Made by a program: the position numbers and the translations under genes
Shown: piece by piece, positions 47,955-57,000 of the stretch
Position numbering within the stretch: position 1 is the first letter of the stretch
Layout of the letters: each line of letters begins with the position of its first letter
The notes under the pieces: generated by a model
Told to the model about the DNA's origin: nothing
Seen by the model: only the letters and a program-made list of their open reading frames with translations
The model's database searches: none
Assembly (NCBI GenBank): GCA_037441125.1
Contig: JBBIST010000001.1
Coordinates: forward strand, 76,140-140,139
Length of the DNA: 64,000 bases
Origin: JALHMQ01 sp037441125
GTDB taxonomy: Bacteria; Pseudomonadota; Gammaproteobacteria; Burkholderiales; Burkholderiaceae_F
Reading direction: 5' to 3'

Positions 47955-48431
47955 TCAGACCGATCTGAAAAGTTTGTCGTATTCGAAGCGCCGAGTCACC
48001 TTGGCGGTCAGCTTCCTGGCGTCCGGGTGTGCGGGGTTGATGAGGGCAGCCCACTCCTCTGGAACGATGACCGAGGGCACGAGCAGGATCGCGGAGCGCC
48101 GCGACGCGATCCACTCGGACCCGATCCTCACGCTCGTCTTGCCCGCGGGAATCGCGGCCCACGTTGCCGGCAGCGTGGCGACATCCCGTTCTTCGCGTGC
48201 CGCCCAGATGGCGTCGGGAACGTCGATTCGAACCACGAAGCGGTTCAGCGGCAGCCCGCCGGCATCGATGTGCGCCGCTGTCTCCAGCACCGCCAGCGCG
48301 ATGCTCGGCGCCGCATACACGACCGCCTGCATGGCGTCGTTCCAGCGCCCAGGATGGGCGGCGGCGCCACCCCCGCTCAGATCGTCGGCCGCGAACTTGC
48401 GCGTCTCGGCCGCGATCCGCCACAGGTTCAC
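47955..48431 (-). CDS. RES-domain toxin
   Basis: A 158-residue RES-family protein: MNLWRIAAETRKFAADDLSG, GRWNDAMQAVVYAAPSIALA and VLETAAH carry the conserved Arg, Tyr and Glu of the family, and a conserved Ser lies further on. Characterised RES toxins degrade NAD+ and halt growth. The GTG start overlaps the antitoxin stop (GTGA), the standard order with the antitoxin gene first. It ends 14 bases before the GNAT gene. Confidence 0.88.
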   Translation of the reverse strand: MNLWRIAAETRKFAADDLSGGGAAAHPGRWNDAMQAVVYAAPSIALAVLETAAHIDAGGLPLNRFVVRIDVPDAIWAAREERDVATLPATWAAIPAGKTSVRIGSEWIASRRSAILLVPSVIVPEEWAALINPAHPDARKLTAKVTRRFEYDKLFRSV

Positions 48432-49036
48432 TGATACGCCCCGCTTTCGATCGCCCCGAGAAGGCGGGCCACGACCTCGACGCCGGTCGGCGTGTCGATC
48501 AACTCGGCCGGTTTGCGGCCGCCTAACGACGGCTGCGGACGGTCAAGCCATTGCCCCAGCCACTTCGCCGCATCGAATCCCTTGGCCTGCTGCGCCGTCG
48601 AGTGCGCCACGATGTCCTGCACGATCCCGATCAGCTTGGCCATGCCGATGGCCGCCTGACCGGCGCTGCCGGAGACGACATCGCCGGTCGACGACTTCTT
48701 CTCGGCCGTGGCCTTCGGTACGCCGAGCATGTCGAAGACCCGCACCGCGGGGATGTCCATGCGCTTCGCCAGGTCCTTCAGGAAGCGGCCGGCCACGCCG
48801 CGCCGTTCGATCTCGACCATCTGCAGCGGCGTCGCGCGCGCGACCCGGCGGACAAAGTCGTCGACGCCCTTGGCGCGGTGATATGCGACGACGTAATTGT
48901 CCTTCGCCGCCGCGGCCTTGCGGCCAACGATCACCTTGACGGCCGTCGGCTTGCGCTTGGCGGCGACCTTCTTGGCCGCCACCCGAGCGCCCGCTTGCGC
49001 CTTGCGCACCAGCTGATTGCCACCGGAGCCCGCCAT
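48428..49036 (-). CDS. Xre/MbcA/ParS-type antitoxin of the RES pair
   Basis: About 202 residues. The C-terminal half has the antitoxin fold with a DNA-binding-like helical part (IPAVRVFDMLGVPKATAEKK) and the toxin-binding end (WLDRPQPSLGGRKPAELIDT, EVVARLLGAIESGAYQ) typical of Xre-MbcA-ParS antitoxins. It has an extra basic N-terminal tail of about 45 residues, rich in Lys/Ala (RVAAKKVAAKRKPTAVKV), not usual in the family. AGGAGAA seven bases before the ATG at 49036 decides the start. Confidence 0.88.
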   Translation of the reverse strand: MAGSGGNQLVRKAQAGARVAAKKVAAKRKPTAVKVIVGRKAAAAKDNYVVAYHRAKGVDDFVRRVARATPLQMVEIERRGVAGRFLKDLAKRMDIPAVRVFDMLGVPKATAEKKSSTGDVVSGSAGQAAIGMAKLIGIVQDIVAHSTAQQAKGFDAAKWLGQWLDRPQPSLGGRKPAELIDTPTGVEVVARLLGAIESGAYQ

Positions 49037-49261
49037 CCCGATTCTCCTGTCCACATTGAAACGCAGGATAGTCTCATTCTGTCCAGCCCACAAGGCGCTG
49101 AACGCAAGGAGGGCAAGGTGGTCACCGAGTAACCCGAGTCGCGTGGCCTGCTCGGGCGACGGCACCGCGGTCGCGATCACGGATCGGCAAGGCGTTGCGT
49201 CGCGGCCGCCGGCGCAAAGAAGCGGCGATTGATCGGCAGCGCCGACGACATCCTCGCCAAA

Positions 49262-50005
49262 CTAACCCGCGCTCGCACCGCCTCGGCGCGGGCGCGCGAA
49301 CACCAGATCCCAGACGCCGTGGCCAAGCCGCTCGCCGCGTGCGTGGAACTTGGTCGTCGGCCGCTCGCACAGCGGATTGCGCGGCGTTGGCGCGAAGTCC
49401 GGGTGCAGGTTGACGAGCTGAGGTTCGGCCGCCAGCACCGCCAGCATCTGCGCCGCGTAGTGCTGCCAGTCGGTGGCGCAGTGCAGATAGCCGCTCGGGG
49501 CGATGCGCGTGGCGAGCAGGGCGACGAACTCGGGCCGGATCAGCCGCCGCTTGTGGTGGCGCGCCTTCGGCCACGGATCGGGAAAGTAGACGTGCACGCC
49601 GGCGAGCGAGTCGGGCGCCAGCATGTCGCGCACCACCTCGACCGCGTCGTGCGCGACGATGCGCACATTGGCGAGCGCGCCGGAATCGATGCGCGCGCAC
49701 AGCGCGCCGATGCCGGCCGCATAGACCTCGACGCCGAGGAAATCGACCTCGGGTCGTGCTTGCGCGATCGCCGCCGTGGTCTCGCCCATGCCGAAGCCGA
49801 TCTCCAGCACGCAAGGCGCGCGGCGGCCGAACAGCGCCTCTAAGTCGAGCGGCGCCGGCGCGTAGGGCACGGCAACCCTTGGCAGCACCTCGGCGTAGGC
49901 GCGCTTCTGGCTCGCGGTCACATGGCCGCGGCGCAGCGTGTAGCTGCGGATGTGGCGCCGGCGGAAGTCGTCGCTCGCCGCGGCCGCTGCGTCAGCCTCG
50001 TTCAT
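49262..50005 (-). CDS. trmB: tRNA (guanine-N7-)-methyltransferase
   Basis: A 247-residue TrmB. The SAM motif VLEIGFGMGETT and the catalytic/tRNA motif YFPDPWPKARHHKRRL are diagnostic; NPLCERPTTKFHARGERLGH is the usual C-terminal block. It methylates G46 in the variable loop of tRNAs. Housekeeping gene. Confidence 0.95.
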   Translation of the reverse strand: MNEADAAAAASDDFRRRHIRSYTLRRGHVTASQKRAYAEVLPRVAVPYAPAPLDLEALFGRRAPCVLEIGFGMGETTAAIAQARPEVDFLGVEVYAAGIGALCARIDSGALANVRIVAHDAVEVVRDMLAPDSLAGVHVYFPDPWPKARHHKRRLIRPEFVALLATRIAPSGYLHCATDWQHYAAQMLAVLAAEPQLVNLHPDFAPTPRNPLCERPTTKFHARGERLGHGVWDLVFARPRRGGASAG

Positions 50006-50135
50006 CGCCGGTCGACTCCTTTCGCCGCGTTCGCGCCTCGGAGGCCGTGAGCAAATCTACTGCGCGTCCCGATCTCGCGCCTGCGCTGCTCGCCGTACGC
50101 TTCTGTACGGGTCCGCTGCTCGGCGCGACCTCGGG

Positions 50136-50170
50136 CCGCTCGCGACGCTTTCCTCACAGCCTCTCAGCGC
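50136..50170 (-). repeat. 35-base repeat, copy 1, at the PPK2 stop codon
   Basis: Read on the minus strand this begins GCGCTGAGAGGCTGTGAGGA and contains the TGA of the PPK2 gene. 33 of 35 bases match copy 2 at 52567-52601 in opposite orientation. Downstream, to about 50045, the element continues with an inner palindrome (GTACAGAAGCGTAC at 50096-50109). It looks like a genome-dispersed REP-type element. Confidence 0.75.
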
Positions 50171-51096
50171 CGCCGGGGTGCCGGCTCGGCGAGCAGCAGC
50201 TCGCGTGCCGCCGCCAGCGCCTTGCGCCCGGCGGCGTCGAGCGGCGGGTAGGCGAGATCCATCTCGCGCAGCGCCTGCACCACCGCCGCCACCACCACCA
50301 GGCGCGTGAACCACTTGTTGTCGGCCGGCACCACGTACCACGGCGAGCGCACGCTTGCGGTGGCGCGGATCGCCTGCTCGTAGGCGGCCATGTAGGCATC
50401 CCAGTGCGAGCGCTCGTGCACGTCGCCGGCGGCGAACTTCCAGTTCTTCTCGGGCTGGTCGATGCGCTCGAGGAAGCGCTTTTTCTGCTCGTCGCGCGAG
50501 ACGTGCAGGAAGAACTTCAGGATCCGCGTGCCGTTGCGCGACAGGTAGTCCTCGAAGCGGGCGATGTCGCGCAGCCGCTCGTCGAAGATCGTCTTCGTCA
50601 GGCACTCGGGCGGCAGCTTCTGCGCCGCCAGGATCGAGCGGTGCACGCGCACCACCAGCACCTCTTCGTAGTGGCTGCGGTTGAAGATGCCGATGCGGCC
50701 GCGCTCGGGCAGCGCGCGCCAGATCCGCCACAGCCAGTCGTGGTCGAGTTCCTCGTCCGACGGCCGCTTGAACGAGGTCACGTGCACGCCCTGCGGATTG
50801 ACGCCGCTCATCACGTGCTTGATCGTGCCGTCCTTGCCGGCCGCGTCCATCGCCTGGAACACCAGCAGCAGCGAGCGCCGGTCCTGCGCGTACAGCTTGT
50901 CCTGCAGTTCGGCAAGTTGCGCCACGCCGTCGGCCAGCCACTGGCGGCTCTGCGGCCGGTCGCTGTCGTCGAGATGGAAGGTGTCGGCCGGATCGATGCG
51001 CGCCAGCCGGAAGCGGCGGCCGTCGGTGACGCGGTAGCGCGCCAGCATCCGCGCCAGCGCGCTGCGGCCGGCCTTGCCGTGCTTGTCCCAGATCAT
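50164..51096 (-). CDS. ppk2: Polyphosphate kinase 2 family protein
   Basis: A 310-residue single-domain PPK2. Walker A region FQAMDAAGKDGTIKHVMSG, Walker B-like IGIFNRSHYEEVLVVRVH and the lid IFDERLRDIARFEDYLSRNG are present. It moves phosphate between polyphosphate and nucleotides; which nucleotide cannot be fixed by eye. The first ~60 residues are a family-typical lead. The stop lies inside the repeat at 50136-50170. Confidence 0.93.
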   Translation of the reverse strand: MIWDKHGKAGRSALARMLARYRVTDGRRFRLARIDPADTFHLDDSDRPQSRQWLADGVAQLAELQDKLYAQDRRSLLLVFQAMDAAGKDGTIKHVMSGVNPQGVHVTSFKRPSDEELDHDWLWRIWRALPERGRIGIFNRSHYEEVLVVRVHRSILAAQKLPPECLTKTIFDERLRDIARFEDYLSRNGTRILKFFLHVSRDEQKKRFLERIDQPEKNWKFAAGDVHERSHWDAYMAAYEQAIRATASVRSPWYVVPADNKWFTRLVVVAAVVQALREMDLAYPPLDAAGRKALAAARELLLAEPAPRRR

Positions 51097-51143
51097 CGCG
51101 CCCGCCGGCTGGTAGGCGCCGGAGAGCCGATCCCCGGCGAAAG

Positions 51144-51217
51144 TGGAGCGGGTGAAGGGAATCGAACCCTCGTATGCAGCTTGGGAAGCTGCCGTTCTGC
51201 CATTGAACTACACCCGC
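51144..51217 (-). tRNA. tRNA-Gly(CCC)
   Basis: The minus strand reads GCGGGTGTAGTTCAATGGCA at the 5' end and closes with CACCCGC, discriminator T and encoded CCA. Acceptor, D, anticodon and T arms all fold; the anticodon loop TTCCCAA gives CCC. T-loop GGTTCGATTCC is canonical. 74 nt with CCA. Confidence 0.95.
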
Positions 51218-51373
51218 GCGCGGCCGCAATTTACAGGATGATCGCGCGCCGGCGCGCGCCGCCGGCGGCGCGGCGGCAGGCCGAATGCGCGCGCCGTCGC
51301 GCCGGGTAGACTCGCCGCCCACGCGATCGCCGGTGACCGTCTCCGGCGCGCCTGCCTTGCGGGGACTGCAGCA

Positions 51374-52573
51374 GTGAACCGTCTGATTCAACGCGCGCTG
51401 GTGTTGGCGACGGCCGCGCTGCTGACTGCCTGCGGCGCCAACGACGACGACGCGCCGCGCACCGCGCCGACCGGCTTCGCGGTCAGCGCCGGCGACACCT
51501 CGGTCGTGGTCACCTGGGACATGGAACCCGGGCTCACCTACTGGATCTTCAGCGCCGCCGCCCCGGCGATCACGCGTCAGAACTACAACGAGTTTGCCGC
51601 GGCGCGCATCACCCAGCCGGCCATCTCGCCGCAACTGATCACCGGTCTGGCGAACGGCACCACCTATTCGTTCGTGATCAACGCCACCCGCGATGGCAGT
51701 GCCGGCGGACCGGCCACGGCGTCGATCGCCGCCGTGCCGCGACTGGCCGGCAGCGTCTGGACCGCCGGCGCGCCGTTGGCGGCCGATCTGAACGCGATCG
51801 GCTTCGGCCTCGGACGCTACCTCGCGGTCGGCGCCGGCGGCGCGCTGTTCACGCGCGGCGGCGGCGTGCTCGACACCGTCTGGACCGCCGGCACGACGGG
51901 CACGAGCGCGACTCTGAACGGCTTGGTCACCGCCGCCCTGATGGTCGCAGTCGGCGACGCCGGCACGATCATCACCAGCAGCGACGCCGTGGCCTGGACC
52001 GCGCGCGCCAGCGGCACCGGCGCGCGCCTGAACGCGGTGGCCTTCGCGTTGTCGGCCTACGTGGCGGTGGGCGACGGCGGCACGATCGTGCGCAGCACCG
52101 ACGGCATTGCCTGGAGCGCGGTCGCCTCGGGCACCTCGAACGCGCTGCACGGCGTGGCGCTGCTCGGCGGCACGTTGGTGGCGGTGGGCGCCAACGGCAC
52201 CGTGCTCAGCAGCAGCGACGGCGGCAGCACCTGGAGCGCGGCCGCTTCGGGAACGAGTGCGACGCTGCGCGCAGCCGCGGTCGGCGCCGGCCGTTTCGTG
52301 ATCGTCGGCGACGGCGGCACGATCCTCACCAGCACCGATCTGGCCGCCTGGACCGCGGCGACTTCGCCGACGGCGCGCGATCTGCTGCGCGTGGTCTTCG
52401 GCTCGCAGTTCGTCGCCGTCGGCGCCGGCGGCACGGCGCTCACGAGCGGCGACGGCCTGGCGTGGAGCGCCGTCAGCACCGGCACCGGCGCCGACCTGCG
52501 CGGGTTGGCGCGCGGCGTCGCCCTCGACTACCTGGCGGTGGGCGCCGGCGGCGTCAATCTCGTCGCGCGCTGA
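51374..52573 (+). CDS. Lipoprotein with fibronectin-like and beta-propeller repeats
   Basis: A 399-residue lipoprotein: signal with lipobox LLTAC (Cys20), a fibronectin III-like domain (~33-115), then about seven repeats of the form AVGxGGTI-x2-S-x-DG-x2-W-SAV-x-SGT, as in BNR/Ycf48-like beta-propellers. It is probably an outer-membrane-attached binding protein. It converges on galE, and its stop lies inside copy 2 of the 35-base repeat. No enzyme motif. Confidence 0.8.
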   Translation: MNRLIQRALVLATAALLTACGANDDDAPRTAPTGFAVSAGDTSVVVTWDMEPGLTYWIFSAAAPAITRQNYNEFAAARITQPAISPQLITGLANGTTYSFVINATRDGSAGGPATASIAAVPRLAGSVWTAGAPLAADLNAIGFGLGRYLAVGAGGALFTRGGGVLDTVWTAGTTGTSATLNGLVTAALMVAVGDAGTIITSSDAVAWTARASGTGARLNAVAFALSAYVAVGDGGTIVRSTDGIAWSAVASGTSNALHGVALLGGTLVAVGANGTVLSSSDGGSTWSAAASGTSATLRAAAVGAGRFVIVGDGGTILTSTDLAAWTAATSPTARDLLRVVFGSQFVAVGAGGTALTSGDGLAWSAVSTGTGADLRGLARGVALDYLAVGAGGVNLVAR

Positions 52574-52601
52574 GAGGCTGTGAGGAAGTCGTCGCGAGCG
52601 G
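52567..52601 (+). repeat. 35-base repeat, copy 2, at the lipoprotein stop codon
   Basis: Same sequence as 50136-50170 (33/35) in opposite orientation, again with the TGA of the preceding gene at the same place in the repeat. Confidence 0.75.
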
Positions 52602-52613
52602 CGCGCGCCGCTC
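52596..52613. terminator. Perfect 18-base palindrome between converging genes
   Basis: GAGCGGCGCGCGCCGCTC is self-complementary and sits between the stops of the lipoprotein and galE genes. It could act as a two-way terminator hairpin, although there is no T run. Confidence 0.45.
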
Positions 52614-53655
52614 AGCCCGGCGCCGCGCCGCGGTAACCATCCGGGTTCTTCTGCTGCCAGGCCCAGCCGCTGGCGCACATCTGCTCGATCGAGCGCTGCG
52701 CGCGCCAGCCGAACAGCGCCTGCGCGCGCGCCGGGTCGGCCCAGCACTCGGCGATGTCGCCGGCGCGCCGCGGCGCGATCTGGTAGGCCACTGGCCGACC
52801 GCTGGCCGCCTCGAAGGCGCGCACCATTTCCAGCACGCTGGTGCCGCGACCGGTGCCGAGGTTGACCGGCGTGAAGCCGGGCTGGCGCGCTGCGAACTCG
52901 AGTGCCGCCAGGTGGCCGAGCGCCAGGTCGACGACGTGGATGTAGTCGCGCACGCCGGTGCCGTCGGGCGTCGGCCAGTCGTCGCCGAAGACGTTCAGGT
53001 GCGCCCGGCGGCCGACCGCCACCTGGGCGATGAACGGAAACAGGTTGTTCGGCACGTCGCGCGGATCTTCGCCGATCAGTCCCGACTCGTGCGCGCCTAT
53101 TGGATTGAAGTAGCGCAGCGACACGGCGGCGAAGCCGGGGTCGGCGCGGCACAGGTCTTCCAGCATGCGCTCGACCATCAGCTTGGTCGCGCCGTAGGGA
53201 TTGACCGCCGCCAGCGGCGCGTCTTCGGCGATCGGCAGCCGCTGCGGCGTGCCGTAGACGGTGGCCGAGGAGCTGAATACGAAGCGGCGCACCTGCGCCT
53301 GCTGGCAGGCGGCGAGCAGCGTCAGCGTGCCGCCGACGTTGTTGTCGTAGTAGGCGAGCGGCCGCGCCACCGACTCGCCGACCGCCTTGAGCGCCGCAAA
53401 GTGCACCACGCGGTCGATCGGCCGGCGCGCCAGAAGGTGGTCGAGCGCCTCGCGGTCGCGCACGTCGCCTTCGACCAGCGTCACCTGGCGGCCGCTGATG
53501 CGCTCGACGCGCCGCACCGCTTCCGGCGAACCGTTGCTGAAGTTGTCGAAGCAGACCACCTCGTGGCCGGCGGCGAGCAGCTCGACCATCGTGTGCGTGC
53601 CGATGTAGCCGGCGCCGCCGGTCACGAGCACGGCGGCGCGATGGGTGGTGTGCAT
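52612..53655 (-). CDS. galE: UDP-glucose/UDP-HexNAc 4-epimerase
   Basis: A 347-residue GalE. NAD motif VTGGAGYIGTHTMVELL, SSSATVYG and the YGATK catalytic pair are intact. It interconverts UDP-glucose/galactose and perhaps the N-acetyl forms. Located 6 kb before pelA; Pel contains GalNAc, so a role in UDP-GalNAc supply like PelX is possible, but not shown. It is divergent from the hybrid kinase gene. Confidence 0.93.
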   Translation of the reverse strand: MHTTHRAAVLVTGGAGYIGTHTMVELLAAGHEVVCFDNFSNGSPEAVRRVERISGRQVTLVEGDVRDREALDHLLARRPIDRVVHFAALKAVGESVARPLAYYDNNVGGTLTLLAACQQAQVRRFVFSSSATVYGTPQRLPIAEDAPLAAVNPYGATKLMVERMLEDLCRADPGFAAVSLRYFNPIGAHESGLIGEDPRDVPNNLFPFIAQVAVGRRAHLNVFGDDWPTPDGTGVRDYIHVVDLALGHLAALEFAARQPGFTPVNLGTGRGTSVLEMVRAFEAASGRPVAYQIAPRRAGDIAECWADPARAQALFGWRAQRSIEQMCASGWAWQQKNPDGYRGAAPG

Positions 53656-54019
53656 GCGGGCGGTCCTCGCGTCCGGTCGCGGCCGCTAGGCCGTCGGCCG
53701 ATGTTAGCGAGGTACGCGGCGCCGACTCGTGACCGATCCGACTTTGCAGCGGCGCCGGTGCGCCCGCGCGGCGGGGCGAATTGAGCGGTGTTCGCGGCGG
53801 AAACACGGCGCTTCGCGGCGCGCAGGCGACCTAGACTGAATGCGCATCCGCAGTGCGCCGCCCGGCTTCGACCGTGCGGCTCGCCGCTTCGCCTTCGCGC
53901 CGAGCGCAGCGATCAACCTCCGGCACGGTGCTCGCGCTTCAACGGCCGGCGCCACGCCTGGAGGGGAACGCACGGTCGTTGGCGAGCGAGCCTGCGCCCG
54001 GATGCGCGGGAAGCCGCCC
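53656..54019. other. 364-base divergent region between galE and the hybrid kinase
   Basis: Contains the galE and kinase promoters. The kinase frame is open from 53840, but the part before 54002 has no membrane or sensor character and is judged untranslated. No repeats or small genes seen. Confidence 0.45.
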
Positions 54020-57000
54020 ATGCTCGAGCTCTTGCGATCCGGCCGTCTGCGCTGGCTGTTGCTGGCGCTCTTCCTTCTCGTCGCCTCGGCCCTGATCGGC
54101 GGCGGCTATGTGTTGCACCGTCGGGTCGTCAACGAAGTCCTGGCGGCGCGCGGGGCCGAGCTGAGCTCGATCGGTCAGCTCAAGGCCGAGCAGGTCGAAG
54201 ACTGGCGCCGCGAGCGCCTGCTCGACACGCGCTTGAAGGCGCTCGATCCGCTGATGGCGGCGGCGGTCGTGCGCTGGCTCGCGCACCCCGGCGACCGCGC
54301 CGTCGCCGCCCGGATCGGCCAGAAGCTGGCGCAGGAGCGGGACCTGCACCAGTATCGGACGATCCTGCTCGCCGCGCCCGACGGCCGACTGCTGATGGCG
54401 CTCGGCCCGGCCGCGACCGAGATCGACGCGCCGGCGCGTGATCTCGTCCGCAAGACGGCGGAGTCGGGCCAGGCCGGCTTCGGCGCCGCGCACCGCGCTG
54501 CGGACTCGGGCGCGGTGCTGCTCGACATCGCCGCGCCCGTATTCGACCTCGAGCGACGCGTGCGTGCGGTGCTGCTCGTGCGCACCACGCCCGAAGTCGA
54601 TCTCTTCGTCCTCGTGCAGGCCTGGCCCACACCGAGCCGCAGCGCCGAGTCCCTGCTGGTGCGCCGCGACGGCGCGGACGCGGTGTACCTGAACCGGCCG
54701 CGTCACAGCAACGCGCCGGCGTTGTCGCTGCGGCGGCCCGTCGGCGGCGACCCGGTGGTGGCAACGAGGGCGGCGCGCGGCGACACGGGCATCGTGCGCG
54801 GACGCGACTATCGCGGCGTCGAGGTCCTGGCCGACCTGCGGCCGGTGTCCGACTCGGACTGGACGTTGGTCGCCAAGGTCGATGCGGCCGAGATCCTGGC
54901 CGAGGCGAATTACCGCGGCCGCGTGATCGCCGGCTTCGCCGGCGGCGGCATCGCGCTCACGGCGCTGCTGTTCGCGGCGTTCGTCAGCGCGCAGCGCCAG
55001 GAAGGCTACCTGCGCCTGTACCGGGCCGAACGCGAACGGCGCGAAGCGCTGGAGGAGTTTCGCGCCACGCTGCGCAGCATCGGCGAGGCGGTGATCTCGA
55101 CCGACGCCGACGGGCGCGTGCGGCAGATGAACCCGGTGGCCGAGGCGCTCACCGGCTGGCGCGAAGCCGAGGCGCAGGGCCGGGCGCTGGACGAAGTGGT
55201 CCGCCTGGTTGACGAACGAACGCGCGCCGGCGTCGAGAGTCCGGTGGCGCAGGTCCTGCGCCAGGGCTACGTGGTCGGATTCGCCGCTCACCAGACGTTG
55301 ATCGTCGCCCGCGACGGCGCCGAGCGGCCGATCGCCGACAGCGGCGCGCCGGTGCGCAACGAACAGGGCGAGACCGTCGGCGTCGTGCTCGTGTTCCGCG
55401 ACCGCAGCGCCGAGCGCGCGGCGCAGGCGCAACTGGCCGCCAGCGAGCAGCGCTTTCGCGCCACTTTCGAGCAGGCCGCGGTCGGCCTCGCCCACCTCGC
55501 CCCCGACGGTCGCTGGCTGGACGTCAACCGGCGCCTGTGCGAGATCCTCGGATTCACGCGCGAAGAGCTGCTCGCACGCACCTGGCAGGAGATCACCGAC
55601 CCGGCCGATCTCGAGCGCAACGCCCGCGAGGCGCGCCGGATGCTCGCCGGCGAGATCGCCATGTACGTGACCGAGAAGCGCTACCGAGGCAAGGACGGGG
55701 CGATGATCTGGGCGCAACTGACCGCGGCACCGGTGCGGCGCGCCGACGGCAGGCCCGAGTACGTGGTCGCGGTGGTCGAGGACATCGGCGGGCGCAAGCG
55801 CACCGAGGAGGAGCTGCGCAAGTTGTCGCGGGCGATCGAGCAAAGCTCGGAGGGCATCGTCATCACCGATCTGCAGGCGCGCATCGAGTACGTGAACGAG
55901 GCGCTGGTACGGATTTCCGGCTACGCGCGCGAGGAACTGCTCGGGCGCAACCCGCGCGTGCTGCAGTCGGGCAGGACGCCGCCGGACACGTACCAGTCGA
56001 TGTGGTCGGCGCTGAGCGCCGGGCGGCAGTGGCGCGGCGAGTTCTTCAACCGCCGCAAGGACGGCAGCGAATACGTGGAGTCGGCGCTGGTCACGCCGAT
56101 CCGCCAGGCCGACGGCGCGATCACGCACTACGTCGCCGTCAAGAGCGACATCACCGAGAAGCGGCGCATCGCCGCCGAGCTCGACGGCTACCGGCACCGT
56201 CTCGAGGACCTGGTGGTCGAGCGCACCGCCGAGGTGGAAGTCGCGCGCCGGCAGGCCGAGGCCGCCAATGTCGCCAAGAGCGCGTTTCTCGCCAACATGA
56301 GCCACGAGATCCGCACGCCGATGAACGGCGTGCTCGGCACGCTCGACGTGCTCGCGCGCGGCCGGCTGAGCGAAACCCAGGCCGACCTGGTGCGAACGGC
56401 GCAGGAGTCCGGCCGCACGCTGCTCGGCATCATCGACGACATCCTCGACTTCTCCAAGATCGAAGCCGGGCGCATGCAGATCGAGCGCGCGCCGTTCTCG
56501 GTCGCCGACCTGGTCGAGGGTCTGTGCGACGGGCTGGTCGCGCTCGCCCAGCGGCGCGACGTCGACCTGAGCGTGTACGTGGCGCCGCAGATCCCCGAGC
56601 GCGTCGTCGCCGATGCGCTGCGGCTGCGCCAGGTGCTGTTCAACCTGATCGGCAACGCGATCAAGTTCTCGGCCGGCCGCGCCGACCGGCGCGGGCGCGT
56701 GGCGGTGCGGGTCACGGTGGCGCAGCCGGCGCCGCTGCGGCTCGCCTTCGCGGTGATCGACAACGGCATCGGCATGACGCCGGAAGTCGTCGCGCGCCTG
56801 TTCGTGCCGTTCTCTCAAGCCGAGGCGTCGACCACGCGCCGCTTCGGCGGCACCGGGCTCGGGCTGACGATCTGCAAGCGCCTGACCGAGCTGATGCAGG
56901 GCGAGATCTCGGTTGCCAGCCGGCCGAGCGAGGGCTCGGTCTTCACGCTGGCGCTGCCGGTCGAGGTGGCGGCCGATCAGCCGCTGCGCGCGGTGGCCGT

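Noticed and set aside
50057..53806. A 1249-codon open frame on the minus strand
   Set aside because: It crosses ppk2, the tRNA, the lipoprotein gene and galE, and is Arg/Ala/Gly-rich without any motif; it is a by-product of high GC in the third codon position.
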